Shown here: positions 7,350 through 15,752 of the stretch, in pieces
Layout: each line of letters begins with the position of its first letter
How positions within the stretch are numbered: position 1 is the first letter of the stretch
Origin: a bacterium
GTDB taxonomy: Bacteria; AUK180
Length of the DNA: 29,639 bases
Assembly: GCA_030622125.1 (NCBI GenBank)
Contig: JAUXGM010000007.1
Span: forward strand, 1 to 29,639
Direction of reading: 5' to 3'
Translations under genes and position numbers: made by a program
The notes under the pieces: generated by a model
Seen by the model: the letters and a program-made list of their open reading frames with translations, nothing else
Database searches by the model: none
Told to the model about the DNA's origin: nothing

Positions 7350-8733
7350 CTGTTATGGAATTGGAGAGATAAGATCGGGTAGTGAGATCGCTTCCTACAC
7401 GGTAGCCGGGAATTTTGAGTATCTTCCTAAAAATCTTGCTTTTTATAACTATGAGATAATATTTTCACGAATAGATCATTCCAAGATCGCAATTGAGGTT
7501 CATAATTATTTTAAACAGATAAAGGATATACCTCTTTCTTCTGATATTGAAAATAAGCAAAAGATCAAAAAACATTATTCCGTAATTGATAATTACTTTA
7601 AAGAAAATGTTTTTTCAGAAAAAGATACTTATTTGGAAAGGGCATTTAAGATATTCAACTGGGTAAACAAAAACATAGACTATAAGATCTCTCCTGAGAA
7701 TAAATTAGAAACCCCTCTCTCTGTATTTACACAAAAAGAGGGTGATTGCTACGGTTATACCGTTTTGACCGTTTATCTTTTGAGATTAAGCGGTATCCCT
7801 GCGAAATCGGTCTTTTCGTACCTTTATAATAAAAGTAGGGTTACAGGCATTTCCGGGGATTATTATCATTCTCTTGTTTCAGTTCACCATCCTCTTTATG
7901 GATGGATACTTTGTGAACCGCAAAAGATGTTCTTCTGTGTAACTACCAATCATATTCCTATCTTTACAGAGGATAATTCACCGAAATCAACGGTAAGATA
8001 TTATGAAAAAGCGGGAGAAATGGAGTTCGCAACAGATAAGGATGAAGAGAGTTATCAAAAAAATAAATTCCTTGAGATATTTATAAAAAGCGACAAAAGC
8101 GGAGAGAAAAGAATAATTGAAAGTAATATAAAGATTAAAGGGATAACAAATATTGTGGAATTTAAATTTATCAGTGGAATGAACAGATTGTATGATGGTT
8201 ATCTTTTAGATGAGGTAGAACTTCCCGTAAGTAGTGAAAACAGTAGTTTCATTGTGATGAACAGAGATACAAATCTTACATTTAAGCTCGTTTATGAGGC
8301 GGATAAACAGTTGATCCACTATCAAAATGAACAAAATGAACTTTATACGGCGGATAATGGAAATAAATTTATATTCGGGCTGAAAAAGGGCGATTATAAT
8401 GTCTTTTATCTTAGAAGAGATATTCCTGTTGAGATTTACAGATTAAGAGTAGAAAACGGTATTCCGAATTTTTCGCCTTCGGAGGTTAATTTTCTTTTAG
8501 AGAAGGGAGATTTCAAAAAAGCAGTAGTTTCAATACCCGATCTTGGAGAGATGGAGATAACAAAGGAGCAAACGGGTTATATCTTTTCAAAGGAACTTCA
8601 ATACGATGAAAAAACGCCGATCTATATTGATTACAATGATGGCTATTTTTATATCTTCGGACTGAAGAAGCGATCTATGAGTATTACACTTCATAGCCAC
8701 AGTGGAAAAAAGGTTATAAGGGATTTAAAATAA
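7276..8733 (+). CDS. Exported transglutaminase-like protein
   Basis: This 485-residue protein begins with a signal peptide: basic residues at 2, 4, 8 and 12, then a hydrophobic core around 11-25. A transglutaminase-like cysteine-protease fold covers about 115-220, with candidate catalytic C158 (EGDCYGYT), H198 (YYHSLVSV) and an acidic residue, E214 (WILCEP). The usual third residue is Asp, so Glu here is a variation. The remaining 260 residues look beta-rich and match nothing I recognise. The first ATG gives the full signal peptide and a 74-nt overlap with rsmA. A later ATG at 7330 would destroy the signal peptide, so I prefer 7276. The role is probably periplasmic peptide or peptidoglycan processing, by inference only. 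Confidence 0.75.
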   Translation: MRTKDLNKSLIKSFLIFTMLLTAINCYGIGEIRSGSEIASYTVAGNFEYLPKNLAFYNYEIIFSRIDHSKIAIEVHNYFKQIKDIPLSSDIENKQKIKKHYSVIDNYFKENVFSEKDTYLERAFKIFNWVNKNIDYKISPENKLETPLSVFTQKEGDCYGYTVLTVYLLRLSGIPAKSVFSYLYNKSRVTGISGDYYHSLVSVHHPLYGWILCEPQKMFFCVTTNHIPIFTEDNSPKSTVRYYEKAGEMEFATDKDEESYQKNKFLEIFIKSDKSGEKRIIESNIKIKGITNIVEFKFISGMNRLYDGYLLDEVELPVSSENSSFIVMNRDTNLTFKLVYEADKQLIHYQNEQNELYTADNGNKFIFGLKKGDYNVFYLRRDIPVEIYRLRVENGIPNFSPSEVNFLLEKGDFKKAVVSIPDLGEMEITKEQTGYIFSKELQYDEKTPIYIDYNDGYFYIFGLKKRSMSITLHSHSGKKVIRDLK

Positions 8734-10091
8734 TGCAGGGTGAAGGTAAGATATACAAGATAACTGAACTTGTTCAGAATATCAACAATTTTTTCGAGAC
8801 AAATTACAGTAATATTTATGTTGAAGGTGAAATATCGGAACTCCGTCCCGCCCGTTCGGGACATATCTATCTAACCTTGAAAGATGACAGGGGATCAATA
8901 TTGCGAGGTGTAATATTTAAGTGGGCATCTCAAAGGATCAGGAATATTGAGGATTTAAAGATTGGGAATTGCGTTATTGCAGAGGGAAACCTAAATATTT
9001 ACAGCGGTTCGTCCAATTTTCAGATGATCATAGTAAATATATTCTCTATGGATGAAAAAGGAAAATGGCAGCAGGAATTCGAAAAATTAAAAAAGGTATT
9101 GGGTTCAAAAGGCTATTTTGATCCGGAAAGAAAAAGAAAACTGCCGAAGGTAGTAAAAAATGTAGGCGTTATAACCTCATCAACCGGAGCAGCAATAAAA
9201 GATCTGGTATCGGTTTTAAAAAGGCGAATGTCGGATGTTAAGATCGTTTTATATCCGGCGACCGTACAAGGTAAAAAAGCACCGAAAGAGATAATCAGAG
9301 GTATTGATTTTTTTAACACAATATACAAAGATGATCTGGATGCCATTATAATCGGTAGAGGCGGTGGAAGTATGGAGGATCTCTGGTGCTTTAATGATGG
9401 GAAACTTGCGGATACGATCTTTGGATCAAGGTTACCGATTGTTTCGGCAGTCGGTCATGAGAGAGACTTCACGATCTCCGATCTCGTTGCCGATGTTAGA
9501 GCAGCGACACCGACAGCAGCAGCAGAACTGATATCCATTGATCAGAGCGATATGTTTTTTAGGACAAGAGAATCTCTACTTAGAACCTACACGATAATTA
9601 ATAATAGATTTAATCTTATCGAGCTTAGATTTGGTAAGATAAGAGAGTATATCTTCCGATATGAGAACCGTATAAACACCTTATCACAAAGATTTGATAC
9701 AGCAGTCATTCAAATCGGTGATGCCACATTAAAAAAGTTTGATAAAATAAGGAATATTTATTCCGAACTAAAAAATAGATTGTATTCCAATTTTTCTATG
9801 GAAAAGGTTGAACTATTACAAGAAAAATTATCAAGTTTTACCGTAAATTTACTTCGGAGCATGAAAAATCGATTTAAGATCACACAAAATATTATTATTC
9901 AGATGGGAAACCGTCTCTCGGGACTCTCTCCATTTTCAATATTAGAGAGAGGGTATTCTATTATTTATAAGGATGATAGTATTGTAAAAAAATATATGGA
10001 TGTTGAAAAAGGCGATAAATTAAGAGCAATTTTACATAATGGTGAATTAGACCTGGAGGTTTTAAATGGTAGAGAAAGAAAAAAAATATGA
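8733..10091 (+). CDS. xseA: Exodeoxyribonuclease VII large subunit
   Basis: This 452-residue protein is the catalytic subunit of exonuclease VII, which degrades single-stranded DNA. An OB-fold nucleic-acid-binding domain covers about 8-105 (YVEGEISELRPARSGHIYLTL). The catalytic domain has GVITSSTGAA (145-154), GRGGGSMEDLW (208-218), GHERD (241-245) and ADVRAATPTAAAE (253-265), all diagnostic. A coiled-coil region follows (about 270-400), then the C-terminal ILERGYSII element. Its ATG shares one base with the stop codon of the preceding gene (TAATG). xseB follows with a 26-nt overlap. Confidence 0.95.
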   Translation: MQGEGKIYKITELVQNINNFFETNYSNIYVEGEISELRPARSGHIYLTLKDDRGSILRGVIFKWASQRIRNIEDLKIGNCVIAEGNLNIYSGSSNFQMIIVNIFSMDEKGKWQQEFEKLKKVLGSKGYFDPERKRKLPKVVKNVGVITSSTGAAIKDLVSVLKRRMSDVKIVLYPATVQGKKAPKEIIRGIDFFNTIYKDDLDAIIIGRGGGSMEDLWCFNDGKLADTIFGSRLPIVSAVGHERDFTISDLVADVRAATPTAAAELISIDQSDMFFRTRESLLRTYTIINNRFNLIELRFGKIREYIFRYENRINTLSQRFDTAVIQIGDATLKKFDKIRNIYSELKNRLYSNFSMEKVELLQEKLSSFTVNLLRSMKNRFKITQNIIIQMGNRLSGLSPFSILERGYSIIYKDDSIVKKYMDVEKGDKLRAILHNGELDLEVLNGRERKKI

Positions 10092-10320
10092 AGATCTTAC
10101 GCTTGAACAACTTTTGGAAAAGTTAAACAAGATCCTAACTTCTTTGGAAGACGAGGATCTGCCGTTGGAAAAAGCAGTTGAACTTTTTTCGGAAGGTGCA
10201 AAGATAAACAAGATCTCGCAAAAAAAGATTGATGCCCTGCAACAGAGGGTAAAGATCATTAGAGATGACCTTAAAGGGAATTATGAGCAAGAGGATTTTT
10301 TAAAAACAGATGATGAGTAA
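10066..10320 (+). CDS. xseB: Exodeoxyribonuclease VII small subunit
   Basis: This 84-residue helical protein has the classic XseB pattern: YEDLTLEQLLEKLNKIL (8-24), LPLEKAVELFSEG (36-48) and KKIDALQQRV (56-65). It binds several-fold to the XseA coiled coil to make exonuclease VII. The ribosome binding site TGGAGG (10054-10059) lies within xseA. The reading frame overlaps xseA by 26 nt and the next gene by 11 nt, which fits tight co-translation. The order xseA-xseB-ispA-dxs is conserved in many bacteria. Confidence 0.95.
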   Translation: MVEKEKKYEDLTLEQLLEKLNKILTSLEDEDLPLEKAVELFSEGAKINKISQKKIDALQQRVKIIRDDLKGNYEQEDFLKTDDE

Positions 10321-11113
10321 TATCCTGCAAAATTATAAGGAATTCATTGATAAGAAATTGGCAAATTACATAGAAGAACGCCTTAACGGTTCTCTTTATT
10401 CTGCTTTAAAATATGCAGTAATAGTTGGCGGCAAACGCCTAAGACCGATAATAATGCTTGGACTATCCAATGAATTCGGATTAAATGAACAGATGATAAT
10501 TTCCGGACTTATCGGAATAGAATTTATCCATAATTACTCATTGATACAGGATGATCTTCCCTCTTTTGACGATGACGATCATAGAAGAGGAAAAAAGACC
10601 GTCCACAAAAAATTTAAAGAGGATACCGCAATACTTGCAAGTGATGTACTTTTAACGGAGGGAATGTATCTTTTTTCGCGGTTACCTGAAAATGAAAAAA
10701 TTATGAACCTCGTAAATAATTCTATCGGTATAAAAGGACTTTTAAGCGGTCAATATCTGGATATGGAAGAAGATATAAAAGATTTTGAACAACTGATAAA
10801 TATATATAAGTTAAAAACCTCTTCTCTTTTTAAGGTATCATTTTTACTACCTGTTATATTAGCAAAAAAAGTTGAATATGAAGAAAAAATACAAGACATT
10901 GCACAAGATTTCGGTATTGCTTTTCAGATATATAATGATCTGAGATCAACAAAAAAAGAGAATAAAGGAATATTGAAACTACATACCCATAAAAAGGCAA
11001 ATGAAATATTCGGCGAATATCTTGATAAAGCAAGAAATATCTTTGGTATAATTAAAAAAAATGATACAAGAAAATTATTTGATGGGATATTTTCTCTATT
11101 GGAGGAAAAATGA
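10310..11113 (+). CDS. ispA: Polyprenyl diphosphate synthase, IspA-like
   Basis: This 267-residue trans-isoprenyl diphosphate synthase condenses isopentenyl diphosphate with an allylic diphosphate. GGKRLRP (40-46) binds diphosphate. The first Asp-rich motif is DDLPSFDDDDHRRG (81-94), with the two-residue insertion typical of bacterial farnesyl or geranylgeranyl synthases. The second Asp-rich motif is unusual: the expected FQIxDDxLD reads FQIYNDLRS (205-213), so two of three Asp residues are lost. The protein is also shorter than the usual 290-300 residues. Activity may be altered, or it may be a subunit or a specialised synthase. Two adjacent ATGs (10310 and 10313) are both usable. It overlaps dxs by 4 nt. 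The position after xseB and before dxs supports the name. Confidence 0.85.
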   Translation: MMSNILQNYKEFIDKKLANYIEERLNGSLYSALKYAVIVGGKRLRPIIMLGLSNEFGLNEQMIISGLIGIEFIHNYSLIQDDLPSFDDDDHRRGKKTVHKKFKEDTAILASDVLLTEGMYLFSRLPENEKIMNLVNNSIGIKGLLSGQYLDMEEDIKDFEQLINIYKLKTSSLFKVSFLLPVILAKKVEYEEKIQDIAQDFGIAFQIYNDLRSTKKENKGILKLHTHKKANEIFGEYLDKARNIFGIIKKNDTRKLFDGIFSLLEEK

Positions 11114-12981
11114 TACTTGATAGATTAAACCATCCTTCCGATGTAAACAAATTGAATGAACAGGAGTTGCAAAGATTGTGTGGAGAACTTAGATGGACGA
11201 TAATCAAGACAACATCAAAAAATGGTGGTCATCTTGCTTCCAATCTCGGTAGTGTTGAACTTACCGTTGCACTTATTAGAGCATTGGACCTTGAAAATGA
11301 TGATATAATATGGGATGTTGGACATCAAGCCTATGCCTTTAAATTATTAACAGGAAGATATAAGGATTTTCATACATTAAGAAAATTTGGCGGGATAAGC
11401 GGATATCTTAAAAGAAGTGAATCGCGATACGATGTATTTGGTGCCGGACATTCTTCTACATCTCTGTCTGCTGCCTATGGGATCAAGGTCGGAAAGGAGA
11501 AAAAAGGAGACAACGGCAATGTCGTTGCCGTGATCGGTGACGGTGCACTTACAAGTGGTATTGCACTTGAAGCGTTGAACAACATCGGAAATTCTGCCGA
11601 AGATATACTTATTATACTGAATACCAATGAGATGTCAATATCAAAAAACACGGGAGCAATTGCAAAATACCTTTCAAAGTTAATTACAAACTCAACTTAC
11701 AATAAGTTGGTAGGCAAAGTTGTTGGGATACTCACCCCATACAAGAATCGCGGTGAAACGATGGTCAATGCTTTTTTCAGATTTATTGAGACCTTGAAAT
11801 TGATGCTCGTTCCGGGAAAGCTCTTTGAGAGTTTCAATATAAGATATTTCGGACCATTGGATGGACATAATGTCGAACTTTTAGAAAAAACGATAAGAAA
11901 AATAAATAAACTTCACGGACCGAAGATATTAAATGTGGTTACTAAAAAAGGATTCGGTTATAAACCTGCTTATGAAAATCCGATGAAATATCATGGTGTT
12001 ACACCATTTAATATAGAAACGGGACTTTCCTTGAAGAAGAAAAAGATAAGCTGTTCCAGGGTCTTTGGTAATATCATAGGAAAAATTGTTGAAAGGGATA
12101 AAGATGTTATCGGAATTACCGCTGCAATGGGTTACGGTACAGGATTGGATGAATTCGGAAAAAAATTTCCCGATAATTTCTTTGATGTGGGGATTGAAGA
12201 GGAACATGCAGTAACCTTTGCCGCGGGAATGGCTGCGAAATCATTAAAACCATTTGTGGCGATCTACTCGACTTTTTTGCAAAGAGCTTATGATATGATC
12301 ATCCACGATGTTGCCCTTCAGAATTTACCTGTTAGATTTTTCCTTGATAGAGCAGGTATCGTCGGGGATGACGGAGAAACGCATCACGGCGTATTTGATC
12401 TTTCTTATCTCAATCTTATTCCTAATATGAAGATAATTGCCCCATCCGATATGGAGTCGCTTGAGCGTTCTATTATAACTGCTTATGGATATAATGCCGG
12501 ACCGATTGCAGTTAGATATCCAAGGGGTGCATTAGAAGGGGAGATCAAGGACTATGAGGAATTATCTCCGCTTGATATCGGAAAAGGTAGGGCGGTCATC
12601 TCATCAGAGAAAGATGAGATTCTCATGATCGGTATCGGGAGAATGGTTTCCAATTGTAAAAAATGGGCATCGGAATTAAAGAAAAATGATGGCATAAGAG
12701 CATCGGTCTTCGATGCACTCTGGCTCAAGCCGATAGATGAAGATAGTATAATAAGATTAGCAAAAGGCAAAAAAGCAGTAGTTACAGTTGAGGACAATAC
12801 GGTGATCGGGGGATTCGGAGATGCGGTTATCAATGTCTTAAATAAAAATAAGATCAATATTCCCGTTATTAAGATCGGCTGGCAGGACACCTTTCCCGTT
12901 GCAGGAGAGATAGATCAATTATTTGAACATTATGGTATAGATTATGCTGCTATTTTAAAAAAGATCAAGGAGGTTATATGA
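11110..12981 (+). CDS. dxs: 1-deoxy-D-xylulose-5-phosphate synthase
   Basis: This 623-residue thiamine-diphosphate enzyme joins pyruvate and glyceraldehyde-3-phosphate to make DXP. DXP is the first intermediate of the MEP isoprenoid pathway and also a precursor of thiamine and pyridoxal. H41 lies in HLASNLG, and GDGALTSG (143-150) with N171 forms the ThDP/Mg site. The usual NDN there reads NTN. YFGPLDGH (246-253) and EEEHAVTFAAGMA (363-375), with E364 as the cofactor-activating Glu, are diagnostic. The transketolase C-terminal domain follows around 490-615. The length is typical. It lies directly after the prenyl synthase, so the two isoprenoid steps are co-expressed. Its last codons are part of an exact 18-nt duplication with the exbB start. 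Confidence 0.95.
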   Translation: MILDRLNHPSDVNKLNEQELQRLCGELRWTIIKTTSKNGGHLASNLGSVELTVALIRALDLENDDIIWDVGHQAYAFKLLTGRYKDFHTLRKFGGISGYLKRSESRYDVFGAGHSSTSLSAAYGIKVGKEKKGDNGNVVAVIGDGALTSGIALEALNNIGNSAEDILIILNTNEMSISKNTGAIAKYLSKLITNSTYNKLVGKVVGILTPYKNRGETMVNAFFRFIETLKLMLVPGKLFESFNIRYFGPLDGHNVELLEKTIRKINKLHGPKILNVVTKKGFGYKPAYENPMKYHGVTPFNIETGLSLKKKKISCSRVFGNIIGKIVERDKDVIGITAAMGYGTGLDEFGKKFPDNFFDVGIEEEHAVTFAAGMAAKSLKPFVAIYSTFLQRAYDMIIHDVALQNLPVRFFLDRAGIVGDDGETHHGVFDLSYLNLIPNMKIIAPSDMESLERSIITAYGYNAGPIAVRYPRGALEGEIKDYEELSPLDIGKGRAVISSEKDEILMIGIGRMVSNCKKWASELKKNDGIRASVFDALWLKPIDEDSIIRLAKGKKAVVTVEDNTVIGGFGDAVINVLNKNKINIPVIKIGWQDTFPVAGEIDQLFEHYGIDYAAILKKIKEVI

Positions 12982-13067
12982 GTTTCAAAAAGACATTTGC
13001 AATATTTTTTTTATGGAATAAAAAATTAACATTTTGACATTTAAATAACAGGAGGTTATATGAGTTT
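12968..13067. repeat. Exact 18-nt direct repeat flanking a 64-nt insert between dxs and exbB
   Basis: AGGAGGTTATATGAGTTT occurs at 12968-12985 and again at 13050-13067, an offset of 82 nt. Each copy holds a strong Shine-Dalgarno, an ATG and the codons for MSL/MSF. The first copy overlaps the dxs stop in ATGA fashion, and the second starts exbB. The 64 nt between them contain TTGCAAT (12997-13003) and TTTTTATGGAATA (13008-13020), close to the 18-nt repeat units found at 2019-2100. The arrangement looks like a small insertion with target duplication, or a local tandem duplication that later diverged. Confidence 0.75.
12978..13037 (+). CDS. 19-residue ORF at the duplicated start, possible leader peptide or relic
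   Basis: The first copy of the duplicated Shine-Dalgarno and ATG opens a short frame, MSFKKTFAIFFLWNKKLTF, ending at TGA 13035-13037. The initiation signal is as good as that of exbB, so ribosomes finishing dxs would probably reinitiate here. The peptide is hydrophobic and basic, signal-like. I cannot tell a functional leader from a by-product of the duplication. Confidence 0.3.
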   Translation: MSFKKTFAIFFLWNKKLTF

Positions 13068-13689
13068 GGGAGCTTTAAAATTACTTTCCGCAGGTGGACT
13101 AATAATAATTTTTATACTTATTCTATCCATCATTGCACTTGCAATTATCATTGAAAGATTTTTTTATTATAAAAAGATAAAGTCAAAAATGGATGAGATG
13201 TATAAATCGTTAAGGAATGCACTGATCCAAAAAGAATATGATAAGGTTGAAGGATTATTAAAATCCAATAGAAAATTGCCGCTTTCAAAGATATTAAGCA
13301 ATGCAATAAGCTCGGCATCATATCTAAATATTGATGAGTTAAAAGAGGCGGTCGAAGATGAAGGTTACCGACAATCATACTATTTGAAAAAACGCCTTCT
13401 TACACTTTCTACGATAGGTACTATTTCTCCGTTATTAGGACTTTTGGGTACTGTATTCGGCATGATAAAATCCTTTATGGTCATTGCATCAACAGGAGGA
13501 AATCCGGAAGCACTTGCCGGCGGTATATCGGAAGCCCTTTTAACGACAGCGGCGGGGCTTGTTGTGGCAATCCCGGTTATCATTTTCTATAATATCCTTG
13601 CCAATAAAAATAAGTTGTTAACAATAGACATTGAGGAGAAGATGGGAAGATTGATGAGATACTTGAAGGGAATAAAGCTAAAGGTGTAA
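13060..13689 (+). CDS. exbB: ExbB/TolQ-family proton channel protein
   Basis: This 209-residue inner-membrane protein has three membrane helices, at about 9-32, 114-140 and 158-182. The signature LSTIGTISPLLGLLGTVFGMI (116-136) and ISEALLTTAAGLVVAIPVIIFYN (156-178) are typical of the MotA/TolQ/ExbB family, in which these helices form the proton path with the ExbD Asp. It starts at the second copy of the duplicated AGGAGG-ATG. exbD follows after 5 nt and a tonB-like gene follows that. The set probably energises outer-membrane transport. A Tol-Pal role is the alternative, but no tolB or pal is visible. Confidence 0.9.
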   Translation: MSLGALKLLSAGGLIIIFILILSIIALAIIIERFFYYKKIKSKMDEMYKSLRNALIQKEYDKVEGLLKSNRKLPLSKILSNAISSASYLNIDELKEAVEDEGYRQSYYLKKRLLTLSTIGTISPLLGLLGTVFGMIKSFMVIASTGGNPEALAGGISEALLTTAAGLVVAIPVIIFYNILANKNKLLTIDIEEKMGRLMRYLKGIKLKV

Positions 13690-13694
13690 TTAAA

Positions 13695-14111
13695 ATGAGA
13701 TTTGAGAAGAATAGTACAGACAGTGATACCGTAAGATTTGATCTCACCCCACTTGTAGATGTTGTCTTTTTACTGATAATATTTTTTATGGTCACAACCA
13801 CTTATGTCTATCAGCCGACAATAAAAATAAACCTTCCCGGAAGTTCCCAGCCGGTTTCCGTAAATAGAAATTATATAACTATAACTATTGACAGCATCGG
13901 TAATATTTTCCTTTTTGAAAGACGGGTTGATAATTTAGACGAACTTTTTACTACACTGCGGCGAGAATATGAAAAAAACTCCGACAGAATCGTTTTGGTC
14001 AGAGGCGACAGAGATACGAGATATGAAAACATTGTAAATATTATTGATACAATTAAAAAGACCGGTTTGAGGAGGGTTTTGATCGCTACAAGATCAAATT
14101 ATGGAAGATAG
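13695..14111 (+). CDS. exbD: ExbD/TolR-family biopolymer transport protein
   Basis: This 138-residue protein has one N-terminal membrane helix (about 18-38) inside DLTPLVDVVFLLIIFFMV. D22 is the conserved membrane Asp that carries protons with ExbB. The periplasmic part (residues 45-138), with the end RRVLIATR, matches the ExbD/TolR fold. It starts 5 nt after exbB and overlaps the following tonB-like gene by 11 nt. Confidence 0.9.
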   Translation: MRFEKNSTDSDTVRFDLTPLVDVVFLLIIFFMVTTTYVYQPTIKINLPGSSQPVSVNRNYITITIDSIGNIFLFERRVDNLDELFTTLRREYEKNSDRIVLVRGDRDTRYENIVNIIDTIKKTGLRRVLIATRSNYGR

Positions 14112-14823
14112 ATTTGGTAAATACATCTTAATTTCAATACTTCTACATATAATAACGATCCTTCTTGGATTACAAGTTATAAATTTTAATAAGATAGAGA
14201 TGATCGAATCCAATGAGATTGAACTTCTTGCGCTTAATGATATTACATTTCCTGCCGTATCAAAAGGGGATATTCCGCGAAATAATTATCTTGAAAAAGA
14301 AGGATTAAGGGATTATCATGTTAAGGTATTTGATAATAACTTAATTAACGGAGGGGTTACCGATAAGAATCACATCTTTCCGAGGGAAGAAAAATCCATT
14401 CCAATATTAGGACTGCATTCCAACATTGAAAAAAGTAAAACAAAAATAAAATCGGAAAAAAATTCCAAATTTAAACTTCCGAGGGTAGAAAATGAATTTT
14501 CAAAGATAGAATCCGAATACGAAAAAGGAAAGAAAGCAAAAGAAAAGAATAATTACGAGATCATTTCAAAAGACCTTGAAGGCAGGAAAATAGAAAAAAA
14601 AGGAGCGATTCCAAAGAATTTGCATTTTTCAAAAAGTGAAAAGATCATTCTAAATTTTAAGGTAAATAGTGAAGGAAAGGTTGAAGATATTATTCCTGAA
14701 ACGATAACTTCAAATGAAAATCTGGATATTGCAATAAATATATTAAATCAGTTCCGTTGGGAAAAGGTTGAAAACGAGGAATTTGTTAAAGCAAAAATAA
14801 TTTTTTATTTTAAGGTTCAATAG
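14101..14823 (+). CDS. TonB-like energy transducer
   Basis: This 240-residue protein has one N-terminal membrane anchor (about 8-26), a charged linker (about 85-165, rich in Lys and Glu rather than the Pro-rich linker of classic TonB) and a C-terminal domain from about 168. That domain holds ILNFKVNSEGKVEDIIPE and FRWEKVENEEFVKAKIIFYFKV, typical of TonB/TolA C-terminal folds. It would carry energy from ExbB/ExbD to outer-membrane receptors. Its place directly after exbB-exbD is the strongest support. No TonB-dependent receptor is encoded in the window. Confidence 0.75.
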   Translation: MEDRFGKYILISILLHIITILLGLQVINFNKIEMIESNEIELLALNDITFPAVSKGDIPRNNYLEKEGLRDYHVKVFDNNLINGGVTDKNHIFPREEKSIPILGLHSNIEKSKTKIKSEKNSKFKLPRVENEFSKIESEYEKGKKAKEKNNYEIISKDLEGRKIEKKGAIPKNLHFSKSEKIILNFKVNSEGKVEDIIPETITSNENLDIAINILNQFRWEKVENEEFVKAKIIFYFKVQ

Positions 14824-14831
14824 GAGGAATT

Positions 14832-15752
14832 ATGAAAAGAACTTTTTTTGTAGCAGTTCTTATTTTTTGCGGTTTGGCATTTGCTATGAATCTCTATGAA
14901 GTAGAGGGTGAGATCTATTTAAAACAGGGAAATACCCCCTCAAAGATCGGATTGAACAAGGATTCATCCGGTTTGATGCTGCTTGAAAAAGATATTCTTG
15001 AGGTTACAAAGGGTTCAAAAGCAACGATAGGCGATGAAGATTCTTATATGGAGATCTATGAAAATTCCGAGATACTTTTCAGAGAGAAGGATATTAAAAT
15101 AATCAGAGGTAATTTCTTTGTAGATTCGTTTAATCTTCCCATTGTTATACAGGGGAAAAAATTTGATTTTTCTAATGTTAGAGGCTTAATAAGTGATGGT
15201 GTATTTGAGGTTATAGATGGCTGTTTCACATTAAGATCAAAAAAATATAAGATGGGCGATTTTGTCGACCTTTTTGCGAATGACAGAAAGGAGAATGCAG
15301 AGAGGGAAGATGTGTTGGCAGAGATCAAGATACCGCCAAAGAGGGAAAAAGAGGAAAAAAAAGATCTTCTGGATATAGAAAAGAAAAACGGTATAAATAA
15401 AAAAGTGTTGATTCTTGCAAAAGCAGGGGAGATAGAGGAAGCAATAAATATTTTGCAGGATGGACTTGAAAAATCCTCCGAAGAGACCAGTTTCTTGAAT
15501 AATCTTGGTGTTTTATACCTAAAAAAAGGTGAAGAAAATAAAGCAATGAGGTGCTACAAAAAGATCTTGCTTTTAAAATCGGATGATCCATCTGCTTACT
15601 ACAATATTATCTGTATCTTTTCCATTAAAAGGGATGATGTTAATACAAAGTTATGGTATAGGCAGGCAAAACCTTATCTTACAAAGGAATATTTAAAAGC
15701 AATGGAAACGGATCCCGACCTTGAATTTTTTAGAAAAATTATAAATGATTAA
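14832..15752 (+). CDS. Exported FecR-like and TPR-containing protein
   Basis: This 306-residue protein has a signal peptide (KR, a hydrophobic stretch 5-16, predicted cut after AFA at 18). Residues 19-150 resemble a FecR-type beta domain: it opens with a VEGEIYLKQG-like strand and has repeated short strands (DILEVTKGSKATIGDEDSYM). A charged Lys/Glu linker (about 153-186) leads to tetratricopeptide repeats (about 187-290), for example FLNNLGVLYLKKGEENKAMRCYKKIL. It probably sits in the periplasm as a protein-binding scaffold. It follows the tonB-like gene by 8 nt and overlaps the O-antigen ligase-like gene by 8 nt. FecR similarity is by eye only. The TPR part is more certain. Confidence 0.7.
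   Translation: MKRTFFVAVLIFCGLAFAMNLYEVEGEIYLKQGNTPSKIGLNKDSSGLMLLEKDILEVTKGSKATIGDEDSYMEIYENSEILFREKDIKIIRGNFFVDSFNLPIVIQGKKFDFSNVRGLISDGVFEVIDGCFTLRSKKYKMGDFVDLFANDRKENAEREDVLAEIKIPPKREKEEKKDLLDIEKKNGINKKVLILAKAGEIEEAINILQDGLEKSSEETSFLNNLGVLYLKKGEENKAMRCYKKILLLKSDDPSAYYNIICIFSIKRDDVNTKLWYRQAKPYLTKEYLKAMETDPDLEFFRKIIND

Noticed and set aside
13034-13039. TTGACA as the -35 box of an exbB promoter
   Set aside because: At 17-nt spacing the -10 position falls on the exbB start codon, leaving no room for a usable transcript leader.
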